Assembly: GCA_027487905.1 (NCBI GenBank)
Contig: JAIYCR010000031.1
Coordinates: 1 to 64,000, forward strand
Source of the DNA: Rubrivivax sp.
GTDB lineage: Bacteria; Pseudomonadota; Gammaproteobacteria; Burkholderiales; Burkholderiaceae_C
Direction of reading: 5' to 3'
Length of the DNA: 64,000 nucleotides
Shown: one piece after another, positions 17,943 to 25,744 of the stretch
Layout of the letters: each line of letters starts with the position of its first letter
How positions within the stretch are numbered: the stretch's first letter is position 1
Translations under genes and position numbers: made by a program
The notes under the pieces: generated by a model
Told to the model about the DNA's origin: nothing
What the model saw: the letters and a program-made list of their open reading frames with translations, nothing else
Databases searched by the model: none

Positions 17943-18674
17943 TCAGATGGCCATACGGTCGCGGACCCGGTCCCGGGCCATGTCGCGGCCGGCGCCGCGC
18001 AGCACCACCTCGCCGCGCTCCATCACCAGATACTGGTCGGCCAGCTCCTCGGCGAAGTCGTAGTACTGCTCGACGAGCACGATGGCCAGCGGTCGTCCGG
18101 CGTGGGCCTTCATGCCCTGGGTGGCGAGCGACTTCAACACCCGGCCGATGTCCTTGATGATGCTGGGCTGTATGCCTTCGGTGGGCTCGTCCAGGATCAG
18201 AAGCCGTGGACCTGCGGCCAGCGCACGCGCCAGCGCCAGTTGCTGCTGCTGCCCGCCGGAGAGGTCACCGCCCCTGCGGTGCAGCATCTGCCGCAGCACT
18301 GGAAAGAGCTCGAAGAGCTCCGCCGGTATGGGCGTTCCGGCCTTGCAATAGGCCAGGCCCATGCGCAGGTTTTCCTCGACCGTCAGGCGGCCGAAGATCT
18401 CCCGGCCCTGCGGCACGTAGCCGATGCCGCGCCGGACCCGCTCGTAGGGCGGCAGGCGGGTGATGTCGGTGCCGCCCAGCCGCACCCGGCCGCTGCGCAC
18501 CGGCACCACGCCCATCAGGCTCTTGAGCAAGGTGGTCTTGCCCACACCGTTGCGGCCCAGCACCACGGTGATCTCGCCCGAACGGGCGCTCAGCGAGAGC
18601 TCGCGCAGGATGTGCGAGCCGCCGTAGTACTGGTGCAGGCCTTCGACCTGGAGCAGGGGCTCTTCAGCGGCCAA
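17943..18674 (-). CDS. urtE: urea ABC transporter ATP-binding protein UrtE
   Basis: A 243-residue ABC ATPase of the LivF-like branch. Walker A is GRNGVGKTT (near residues 38-46), the signature LSGGQQQQLALARAL and Walker B LLILDEPTEGIQP are clear; TEGIQPSII is typical of UrtE. No ATG fits: the best start is TTG at 18674, which overlaps the urtD stop by 11 bases and has GAGG about 6 bases upstream. It is the last gene of urtABCDE. Confidence 0.94.
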   Translation of the reverse strand: MAAEEPLLQVEGLHQYYGGSHILRELSLSARSGEITVVLGRNGVGKTTLLKSLMGVVPVRSGRVRLGGTDITRLPPYERVRRGIGYVPQGREIFGRLTVEENLRMGLAYCKAGTPIPAELFELFPVLRQMLHRRGGDLSGGQQQQLALARALAAGPRLLILDEPTEGIQPSIIKDIGRVLKSLATQGMKAHAGRPLAIVLVEQYYDFAEELADQYLVMERGEVVLRGAGRDMARDRVRDRMAI

Positions 18675-19563
18675 GGTAGACCTCGATCACCTGTTCGTTG
18701 GCCTGCACCTGCGCGAGCGGGCCTTCGGCGAGCACACGGCCCTCGTGCAGCACCGTCACCTTCTTGGCCGGTGCGTCGGGACGCACGGCCCGGGTGAGCT
18801 CTGCAATGAACTTCATGTCGTGTTCCACCACCACCAGGGAATGGCTGCCTTCGAGCGACAGGAAAAGCTCGGCCGTGCGCTCGGTTTCCTCGTCGGTCAT
18901 GCCGGCCACGGGTTCGTCCAGCAGCAGCAGCTTGGGGTCCTGCATCAGCAGCAGTCCGATTTCCAGCCACTGCTTCTGTCCGTGGCTCAGCGAGCCGGCC
19001 ACCTGTGCGGCGCTGGCCTTGAGGTGGATGAGCTCGAGCATCGCGCCGATGCGGTCGGCCTGTTCGCCGCTCAGCGTGAAGGCCATGGCGGCGCGCACGC
19101 CGCGGTCGGCCTTGAGCGCGAGCTCCAGGTTCTCGAACACGGTGAGTTGTTCGAACACCGTGGGCTTCTGGAACTTGCGCCCGATGCCCGCCCGGGCGAT
19201 CTCGTTCTCGCGCAGGCGCAGCAGGTCGATGGTGGAGCCGAAGAACGCGCGGCCCGCATCCGGCCGGGTCTTGCCGGTGATGACATCCATCATCGTGGTC
19301 TTGCCGGCGCCGTTCGGCCCGATGATGCAGCGCAGCTCGCCGGCGCGGATGTCCAGCGACAAGGCGTTCAGCGCCTTGAAGCCGTCGAAGCTGACGGTGA
19401 TGTCCTCCAGATACAGGATGGTGCCGTGGGCCAGGTCAAGCTCGCCGGCCTGCACCCGCCGGCCATAGCCCGCCGCGCGTCCGCCGGAGCCCTCGGTGCC
19501 AGGTGCGTCACCGCCGCGGGAGCGCAGCGCCGCGCCCCGTGTGCGCATCAGCTCGGGCGTCAT
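18664..19563 (-). CDS. urtD: urea ABC transporter ATP-binding protein UrtD
   Basis: A 299-residue ABC ATPase of the LivG-like branch with an extended N-terminus (about 45 residues before LYLEDITVSFDGF). Walker A GPNGAGKTT, the degenerate signature SLSHGQKQWLEIG (LSHGQ instead of LSGGQ, normal for UrtD) and Walker B LLLLDEPVAGMTDEE are seen. ATG 19563 overlaps the urtC stop (ATGA). It powers uptake with UrtE. Confidence 0.95.
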   Translation of the reverse strand: MTPELMRTRGAALRSRGGDAPGTEGSGGRAAGYGRRVQAGELDLAHGTILYLEDITVSFDGFKALNALSLDIRAGELRCIIGPNGAGKTTMMDVITGKTRPDAGRAFFGSTIDLLRLRENEIARAGIGRKFQKPTVFEQLTVFENLELALKADRGVRAAMAFTLSGEQADRIGAMLELIHLKASAAQVAGSLSHGQKQWLEIGLLLMQDPKLLLLDEPVAGMTDEETERTAELFLSLEGSHSLVVVEHDMKFIAELTRAVRPDAPAKKVTVLHEGRVLAEGPLAQVQANEQVIEVYLGR

Positions 19564-20720
19564 GCTCCGGCCCCCGGGCCCTTGCGACGTCCGAGGCGCT
19601 CGCTCAGGCTGCGCAGCAGGCCCACGATGCCCTGCGGCAGGAAGAGCGTGACCCCGATGAACAGGGCGCCCAGGAAGTACAGCCAGAACTCGGGGAAGGC
19701 CTGGGTGAAGCCGCTCTTGGCGCCGTTGACGAAGAAGGCGCCGAGGATGGGCCCGATCAGGGTGCCGCGGCCACCGACGGCCGCCCAGATGGCCATCTCG
19801 ATGGAGGCGGCCGGCGACATCTCGCTCGGGTTGATGATGCCCACCTGCGGAACGTACAGGGCGCCTGCCACGCCGCACATCACGGCGGAGATCACCCAGA
19901 TCGCCAGCTTGTAGCGCAGCGGGTCATAGCCGGTGAACATCACCCGGCTCTCCGCGTCGCGGATGGCCTGCAGCACGCGGCCGAACTTGCTCGTCACCAG
20001 CCAGCGCGCCATCAGGAAGAAGCCGATCAGCGTGGCGCCGGTCAGCATGAACAGCACCATCCGGGTGCTGGGTGTGGCGATCGGGATGTCCAGGATGCGC
20101 TTGAAGTCGGTGAAGCCGTTGTTGCCGCCGAAGCCGGTCTCGTTGCGGAAGAACAGCAGCATGGCGGCGTAGGTCAGGGCCTGGGTGATGATGGAGAAAT
20201 ACACCCCCTTGATGCGCGAGCGGAAGGCAAACCAGCCGAACACGAAGGCAAGCACGCCCGGCACCAGCAGCACCAGCAGCATCTGTCCAATGAAGCTGTC
20301 GGACAGCGCCCAATGCCAGGGCAGTTCCTTCCAGTTGAGAAAGACCATGAAGTCCGGCAGTTCGCTCTTGTACTGGCCGTCCGTGCCGATCTGGCGCATC
20401 AGGTACATGCCCATCGCGTAGCCGCCCAGAGCGAAGAACAGGCCGTGACCCAGGCTCAGGATGCCGGTGTAGCCCCAGATGAGATCGATGGCCAGCGCGC
20501 AGATCGCGTAGCACATGATCTTGCCGACCAGGCCCACGTGGGTGTCGGACAGGTGCAGCGCGCTGCCCGCGGGAACGAGCAGGTTGAGCACCGGCACCCC
20601 CACCAGCAGCACCAGCGTGGCCACGGCGACGCCGACCCAGCCACGCGGGGACAGCAGCCGCACGGTCGGGCGGTGCGAGGCCGGCGCGGCAGACGGATCG
20701 GCGAGGAGGGTGGTGGTCAT
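19560..20720 (-). CDS. urtC: urea ABC transporter permease UrtC
   Basis: A 386-residue inner-membrane permease of the branched-chain amino acid/urea family. It has about ten hydrophobic helices and the family blocks WGYTGILSLGHGLFFALGGY near residue 78 and NNGFTDFKRILD near 190. ATG 20720 begins MTTTLLADPS; it follows urtB after a 14-base gap and overlaps urtD by 4 bases. It forms the membrane channel with UrtB. Confidence 0.95.
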   Translation of the reverse strand: MTTTLLADPSAAPASHRPTVRLLSPRGWVGVAVATLVLLVGVPVLNLLVPAGSALHLSDTHVGLVGKIMCYAICALAIDLIWGYTGILSLGHGLFFALGGYAMGMYLMRQIGTDGQYKSELPDFMVFLNWKELPWHWALSDSFIGQMLLVLLVPGVLAFVFGWFAFRSRIKGVYFSIITQALTYAAMLLFFRNETGFGGNNGFTDFKRILDIPIATPSTRMVLFMLTGATLIGFFLMARWLVTSKFGRVLQAIRDAESRVMFTGYDPLRYKLAIWVISAVMCGVAGALYVPQVGIINPSEMSPAASIEMAIWAAVGGRGTLIGPILGAFFVNGAKSGFTQAFPEFWLYFLGALFIGVTLFLPQGIVGLLRSLSERLGRRKGPGAGA

Positions 20721-20734
20721 GGGTCGGGGTTCGC

Positions 20735-22372
20735 TCAGGCTTCGGCGCTGCGGCCCTTCATCGCGAAGAGCCCCTGGGGCCGCTTCTGGATGAACACCAC
20801 GATAAGCACCAGGACCATGATCTTGGCCAGCACCGCGCCGGCCCAGCCTTCGAGCAGCTTGTTGACCAGGCCCAGGCCAAGCGCCGCGTAGACGGTGCCG
20901 GCCAGCTGCCCCACCCCGCCCAGCACCACGACCATGAAGGAGTCGACGATGTAGCTTTGGCCGAGGTCGGGGCCGACGTTGCCCACCTGGGCGAGCGCAC
21001 AGCCGGCCAGCCCGGCGATGCCTGAGCCGAGGGCGAAGGCATAGGTGTCCACCCGCGCGGTGTTCACACCCATGCACGCCGCCATCGGCCGGTTCTGGGT
21101 GACGCCCCGCACGAAGAGCCCCAGCCGCGTGCGGCTGATCACCAGCGCCAACGCTGCCAGCACCAGGGCCGCGAAGGCGATGATGGCGATGCGGTTGTAG
21201 GGCAGGATGAGGTTGCTCATCACCTGCCAGCCGCCGGACAGCCAAGACGGGTTCTCCACCGGCACGTTCTGCGCGCCGAAGAGCGTGCGCACCGCCTGCA
21301 TCAGGATGAGGCTGATGCCCCAGGTGGCCAGCAGCGTCTCGAGCGGCCGGCCATACAGCCAGCGGATCACGCTGCGTTCCATCGCCGCGCCGACCGCCGC
21401 GGCCGCCAGGAAAGACAAGGGGATCGCAGCGAGCACGTAGAAGTCGAAGAGGCCCGGCGCCCAGGCCCGGAAGGCGTTCTGGGTGAGCCAGGTGGCGTAG
21501 GCGCCGATCATGATGAGCTCGCCGTGGGCCATGTTGATGACGCCCATCAGCCCGTAGGTGATGGCCAGACCCAGCGCGGCCAGCAGCAGGATGGAGCCCA
21601 GACTGATGCCGGTGAACATCACGCCCAGCCGTTCGCCCCAGGCCAGGCGGCCTTCGACGGCGGCGAGCGCGCGCTGAAGTTCGGCACGCACCGGGGCGTC
21701 GGTCTCGGCGCCGGGCGCCAGCCGCTCCAGCAACAGTGATCGGGTGGCGGGCTGGTCGCTGCCGGCCAGCGCCCGGGCGGCTTCCAGCCGCTGCTCCGCC
21801 CGGCTCGAGGACACCAGCACCGCCGACTTGAGCAAGGCCAGCCGCAGCTTCAGCTCCGCGTCCGTCTCGGCGGCCTCGGCTTTTTCGATCAGGCCGAGCT
21901 TGCTCTCGTCGACCTGATCCTTCAGTTCCTGGATCGCCGCGGCGCGCAGGGCGCGATCGGGCGAGAAGAGCTTGAGCGCGGCCAGGGCCGTCTCGAATTC
22001 GCGCCGGATGCGGTTGTTGTTGACCACATCCTCGGCGGTGTCGGGCAGCGTGGCGGTGGCGCCGGTCACGGCATCCACCGCACGGGCGGCGTCGCCGCCA
22101 GGCACGATCAGCACCTGCTCGCCGGCGAGCTTGACCTCGTCGGCGAGCAGGGCCTGCAGGAAGCGGGCGAGCCCCGGGTCGGCGGCCGCAACGGCCGCCG
22201 CCAGCGCGCCCAGGCGGGCGTCGTTGTCGCCCTGGGCGATGCCACGGGCCTGCTCCGCGGTGAGGGCCTGGGCCGGAAGGCCCGCCAGCGCCAGCCACAT
22301 CGTGGCCAGCACCGCGACGCCCCACCGCACCCAGCCCACCGGCCGCTTCACCCTGCTGTCCTGACCGTGCAT
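20735..22372 (-). CDS. urtB: urea ABC transporter permease UrtB
   Basis: A 545-residue permease with a signal-like first helix (about residues 10-33), a UrtB-type periplasmic helical domain to about residue 245, then the LivH-like membrane domain with ITYGLMGVINMAHGELIMIG. The periplasmic extension distinguishes UrtB from ordinary LivH. ATG 22372 is chosen; a GTG seven codons later (22351) has a better AGGA site, so the true start may be there. It lies 11 bases after urtA. Confidence 0.94.
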   Translation of the reverse strand: MHGQDSRVKRPVGWVRWGVAVLATMWLALAGLPAQALTAEQARGIAQGDNDARLGALAAAVAAADPGLARFLQALLADEVKLAGEQVLIVPGGDAARAVDAVTGATATLPDTAEDVVNNNRIRREFETALAALKLFSPDRALRAAAIQELKDQVDESKLGLIEKAEAAETDAELKLRLALLKSAVLVSSSRAEQRLEAARALAGSDQPATRSLLLERLAPGAETDAPVRAELQRALAAVEGRLAWGERLGVMFTGISLGSILLLAALGLAITYGLMGVINMAHGELIMIGAYATWLTQNAFRAWAPGLFDFYVLAAIPLSFLAAAAVGAAMERSVIRWLYGRPLETLLATWGISLILMQAVRTLFGAQNVPVENPSWLSGGWQVMSNLILPYNRIAIIAFAALVLAALALVISRTRLGLFVRGVTQNRPMAACMGVNTARVDTYAFALGSGIAGLAGCALAQVGNVGPDLGQSYIVDSFMVVVLGGVGQLAGTVYAALGLGLVNKLLEGWAGAVLAKIMVLVLIVVFIQKRPQGLFAMKGRSAEA

Positions 22373-22383
22373 GGGGCCCGGTC

Positions 22384-23658
22384 TTACTTCTTCGCGACCA
22401 CGGGCACGTTGGCCTTGCCCTTGTTCTCGGGGATGAAGTCGCTCCACGGGTCGGCCACCACCGGGCCCGGCGTCTTCCACACCACGTTGAACTGGCCGTC
22501 GGCGCGCACCTCGCCGATGAACACGCTCTTGTGCAGGTGGTGGTTCTTCTCGTCCATCTTGGAGGTGATGCCCGACGGAGCCTTGAAGGTCTGCCCGGCC
22601 ATCGCGGCGATGACCTTGTCGGTGTCGGTGCTCTTGGCCTTCTCCACCGCCTGCTTCCACATGTTGATGCCGATGTAGGTGGCCTCCATCGGGTCGTTCG
22701 TGAGCGGCTTGTCCTTGTGGCCGGCCACGCCCTTGGCCTTGGCATAGGCCGCCCACTTCTTGATGAACTCGTCGTTGGCCGGGTTCTTGATGGTCATGAA
22801 GTAGTTCCAGGCGGCCAGGTGGCCCACCAGCGGCTTGGTGTCCACGCCGCGCAGCTCTTCCTCACCCACCGAGAAGGCCACCACCGGCACGTCGGTCGCC
22901 TTCAGGCCCTGGTTGCCCAGCTCCTTGTAGAAGGGCACGTTGGAGTCGCCGTTGATGGTGGAGATCACCGCCGTCTTCTTGCCTTCGGCGGAGAACTTCT
23001 TGATCTTGGCGATGATGGACTGGTAGTCGGAGTGGCCGAAGGGGGTGTACTCCTCCATGATGTCCGCATCGGCGATGCCCTTGGACTTCAGGAAGGCGCG
23101 CAGGATCTTGTTGGTCGTGCGCGGGTAGACGTAGTCGGTGCCCAGCAGCACGAAGCGCTTGGCCGAGCCGCCGTCCTTGCTCATCAGGTACTCCACCGCG
23201 GGGATGGCCTGCTGGTTGGGCGCCGCGCCTGTGTAGAACACGTTCTTGCTCAGCTCCTCGCCCTCGTACTGCACCGGGTAGAAGAGCAGGCTGTTGAGCT
23301 CCTCGAACACCGGCAGCACCGACTTGCGGCTCACCGAGGTCCAGCAGCCGAAGACCACGGCCACCTTGTCCTGCGTGATGAGCTGGCGGGCCTTCTCGGC
23401 GAACAGCGGCCAGTTGGAGGCCGGGTCGACGACCACCGGCTCGAGCTTGCGGCCCATCACGCCGCCCTTGGCGTTGATCTCCTCGATGGCCATCAGCGCG
23501 GTGTCCTTGAGCACCGTCTCGGAGATGGCCATGGTGCCCGACAGCGAGTGCAGGATGCCCACCTTGATCGGCGCCTGCTGCGCCTGCACGGCGAAGGTGG
23601 CGGAGGCAAGCGCGATGGCGCCCACGGTGGCGGTGAAGGTGCGGCGGCGAATGGCCAT
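22384..23658 (-). CDS. urtA: urea ABC transporter substrate-binding protein UrtA
   Basis: A 424-residue periplasmic binding protein. The N-terminus MAIRRRTFTATVGAIALAS is an export signal ending near AVQAQQ; the RRRTF pair makes a Tat route possible. The mature domain has the type I periplasmic fold with IKVGILHSLSGTMAISE and FGCWTSVSRKSVLPVFE, both typical of urea/short-amide binders. AGGAG lies 8 bases before ATG 23658. It is first in urtABCDE. The 156-base upstream region holds the inverted repeat at 23747-23770. Confidence 0.96.
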   Translation of the reverse strand: MAIRRRTFTATVGAIALASATFAVQAQQAPIKVGILHSLSGTMAISETVLKDTALMAIEEINAKGGVMGRKLEPVVVDPASNWPLFAEKARQLITQDKVAVVFGCWTSVSRKSVLPVFEELNSLLFYPVQYEGEELSKNVFYTGAAPNQQAIPAVEYLMSKDGGSAKRFVLLGTDYVYPRTTNKILRAFLKSKGIADADIMEEYTPFGHSDYQSIIAKIKKFSAEGKKTAVISTINGDSNVPFYKELGNQGLKATDVPVVAFSVGEEELRGVDTKPLVGHLAAWNYFMTIKNPANDEFIKKWAAYAKAKGVAGHKDKPLTNDPMEATYIGINMWKQAVEKAKSTDTDKVIAAMAGQTFKAPSGITSKMDEKNHHLHKSVFIGEVRADGQFNVVWKTPGPVVADPWSDFIPENKGKANVPVVAKK

Positions 23659-23746
23659 GAAGGATGCTCCTGGGGGTTGGGCCTCCGGCACCTGGGAACT
23701 CAGGTCCGGCGGATGCTCCGCAGGTTAGGCAGGGCAGCCCTGTGCA

Positions 23747-23770
23747 GCCATACGCAAGGTGGCGTATGGC
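23747..23770. promoter_or_regulatory. candidate operator upstream of urtA
   Basis: A perfect 9-bp inverted repeat, GCCATACGC at 23747-23755 and GCGTATGGC at 23762-23770, with a 6-base spacer. It is centred about 100 bases before the urtA start, between the regulator-phosphatase genes and the transporter. The TACGC...GCGTA core and spacing resemble sites bound by LuxR/NarL-type response regulators, and such a regulator is encoded at 24561-25658. The assignment is inference. Confidence 0.5.
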
Positions 23771-23814
23771 CCGCCGCGCAGAAGCACCGCGGGCCGTGGC
23801 GCGGTCGCCTGGCC

Positions 23815-24525
23815 TCAGGCGTGCGTCACCCAGTCGCGCAATGCGGCGTCCTGCAGGTGGGGCAGGGTGTTGAAGGTCACGAGCGAGTGGCGCTTCGCGT
23901 TGAAGGCCAGCTCGCTGACGGCGCTGTTGCGCAGGCGCAGGTTCAGCTCGACGATGGACGGGTTGGGTGCCTGCAGCACGTGGCCGACGGCGTGCGCGAT
24001 GGGCCCGCCGCTGGAGACCACCAGCACCGGTCGGCCCAGATGCCGCGCGCGGATGTCGTCGAGCGCGCTGCACACGCCGTGCATGAAGCCGGCATGGGCT
24101 GGCATGCCCTCGGGCTGGCTGCTTCCGTCCATCCAGGCGAGCAGCGCCTCGCGCAGCAGGCGGAAGTGCTGCTTGATGGCCTCTGGGTCCCGCGAGGGGG
24201 TCAAGGGCCCGGGGTGGATGGCGCGAACCAGGGCCTCCGGGTCGTATTCGTTCAGTCCGGGCCAGACGACGGGGTTGGCGAAAGCGGCAGGCGCGGGTTC
24301 GGGCTCTGAGTCGGAGCCGCTTGCGCTGAACCCCCGGGCGATGGCCTGCATCGACTGTCGGTGCCGACGCAGGCTGCCGATGTACACGGCCTCGAAGGTC
24401 TGGCCCTGTTCGCGCCAGTGCCGACCCAGGGCCTCGCACTGTCGCACGCCCAGGGCGCTGAGCTGGTCGTAGTCGGCAGCGCCGAAGCTGGCCTGGCCGT
24501 GTCGCACGAGGTGGAGGGTTCCCAT
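23815..24525 (-). CDS. histidine phosphatase (phosphoglycerate mutase-like) family protein
   Basis: A 236-residue protein opening with LHLVRHGQASFG, the RHG catalytic motif of the histidine phosphatase superfamily. The second arginine (SLRRHRQSM) and the distal histidine in SSGGPIAHAVG are also present. Substrate is unknown: many such proteins are broad phosphatases and not glycolytic mutases. It is 35 bases downstream of the response regulator on the same strand, so may be co-transcribed with the two-component genes. Confidence 0.9.
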   Translation of the reverse strand: MGTLHLVRHGQASFGAADYDQLSALGVRQCEALGRHWREQGQTFEAVYIGSLRRHRQSMQAIARGFSASGSDSEPEPAPAAFANPVVWPGLNEYDPEALVRAIHPGPLTPSRDPEAIKQHFRLLREALLAWMDGSSQPEGMPAHAGFMHGVCSALDDIRARHLGRPVLVVSSGGPIAHAVGHVLQAPNPSIVELNLRLRNSAVSELAFNAKRHSLVTFNTLPHLQDAALRDWVTHA

Positions 24526-24560
24526 GCGGCGATTCTCGGGCGGGCCTTGCGGCCCGCGTG

Positions 24561-25658
24561 TCACACCGGTGATGCCGGCGATGCCGCGGGCGCTGGCCCA
24601 CCCGTCGCGGCGCTGGACGGCGGCGCGAGCGCCGCCACGCGCGACATCGCCACCGAGACGGCCGCGGTGCGGGTTTCCACGCCGAGCTTGCGGAACACGT
24701 GTTCGAGGTGCTTGTGGACGGTGCGCGGGCTGGTGCCAAGGATGTCGCCGATGTCGCGGTTGGTCTTGCCGCGCGCCACCCAGAGCATGACCTCGGCCTC
24801 CCGTGCGGTGAGGTCCAGGCCGTGCACCAGGGCTTCGACGGCGGTGGAGTCGTCGGCCACCCGCAGCACGATCAGCCAGTGCCCGTCGCCCAGGGCGTCC
24901 GGGTCGACGGCGTGCAGGTTCAGGTGCAGTCGGCGAGGCCCGCGGCGCACGGTCAGGCCGGCAGGCTCGGCGCCCGCCCGCCGGCGAAGGGATTCGCGGG
25001 CCACCCAGGCCTGCACCTCGGGCGGCAGTGCCTCGCCGGCGCCGACCTCGTCCGGATAGAACTCGCCGACCAGGCGCCGTGCCAGGGCCGTCTGCCAGAC
25101 ACAGCGGCCTCGAGCGGCCTCCACCGCCATGGTGGCGTGGCCGAAGGCGTCCAGCGCGTTGCGGGCCTGGCGCTGCACCTGGGCAGTGGCCAGGTGTGCG
25201 GCCATGCGCGCCAGCACCTCCCGGGGGCGGATGGGCTTGGTGACGTAGTCGGCGCCACCGGCTGCAAAGGCCTCCACCAAGTGCTCGGTGCCGGTGAGCC
25301 CGGTCATGAAGACGATGGGAATGCCGGCCGTGGCCGGGTCTGCCTTCAGGCGACGGGCGACCTCGAAGCCGTCCATGCCCGGCATGCAAGCGTCCAGCAG
25401 CACGATGTCCGGACGGGACTGGGCGGCCCGTGACAGGGCCGCTTCGCCGCTGCTGGCCACCAGCACGGTGTAGCCGGACTCATCCAGGGCGTCGTGCAGC
25501 ACCGCGAGGTTGTCCGGCACGTCGTCCACCACCAGCACCACGCCGTAGGTGCCGGCTTCGCCGCCTGCGCTCGCCCGTCCGGGGCTGATGCCGGTACTGG
25601 AGCGAGCCATCGGTGGGGCCGGGTTGGGGCGGGTGGCGGCGGGCTCGGAAAGGATCAT
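24561..25658 (-). CDS. response regulator with LuxR-type DNA-binding domain
   Basis: A 365-residue regulator. The receiver domain covers about residues 38-158, with phosphoacceptor Asp89 (DIVLLDACMPGMDG), acidic pair DD45-46 and Lys141 in VTKP. A middle region of about 120 residues has no recognised fold. A LuxR/NarL helix-turn-helix is at about 282-333 (LTAREAEVMLWVARGKTN, then RTVHKHLEHVFRKLGV). It lies 86 bases downstream of the transporter-kinase fusion, so it is the likely cognate regulator. The urt operon is the nearest target; this is inferred. Confidence 0.92.
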   Translation of the reverse strand: MILSEPAATRPNPAPPMARSSTGISPGRASAGGEAGTYGVVLVVDDVPDNLAVLHDALDESGYTVLVASSGEAALSRAAQSRPDIVLLDACMPGMDGFEVARRLKADPATAGIPIVFMTGLTGTEHLVEAFAAGGADYVTKPIRPREVLARMAAHLATAQVQRQARNALDAFGHATMAVEAARGRCVWQTALARRLVGEFYPDEVGAGEALPPEVQAWVARESLRRRAGAEPAGLTVRRGPRRLHLNLHAVDPDALGDGHWLIVLRVADDSTAVEALVHGLDLTAREAEVMLWVARGKTNRDIGDILGTSPRTVHKHLEHVFRKLGVETRTAAVSVAMSRVAALAPPSSAATGGPAPAASPASPV

Positions 25659-25744
25659 TTCAGTGCACCGGCGAGGAAAAGGCGGAAGCAATGCACCGTG
25701 TGGGTGCGTCGGACCCGGGGAAGGTCAGCGGCGGTTCGGGCCTG

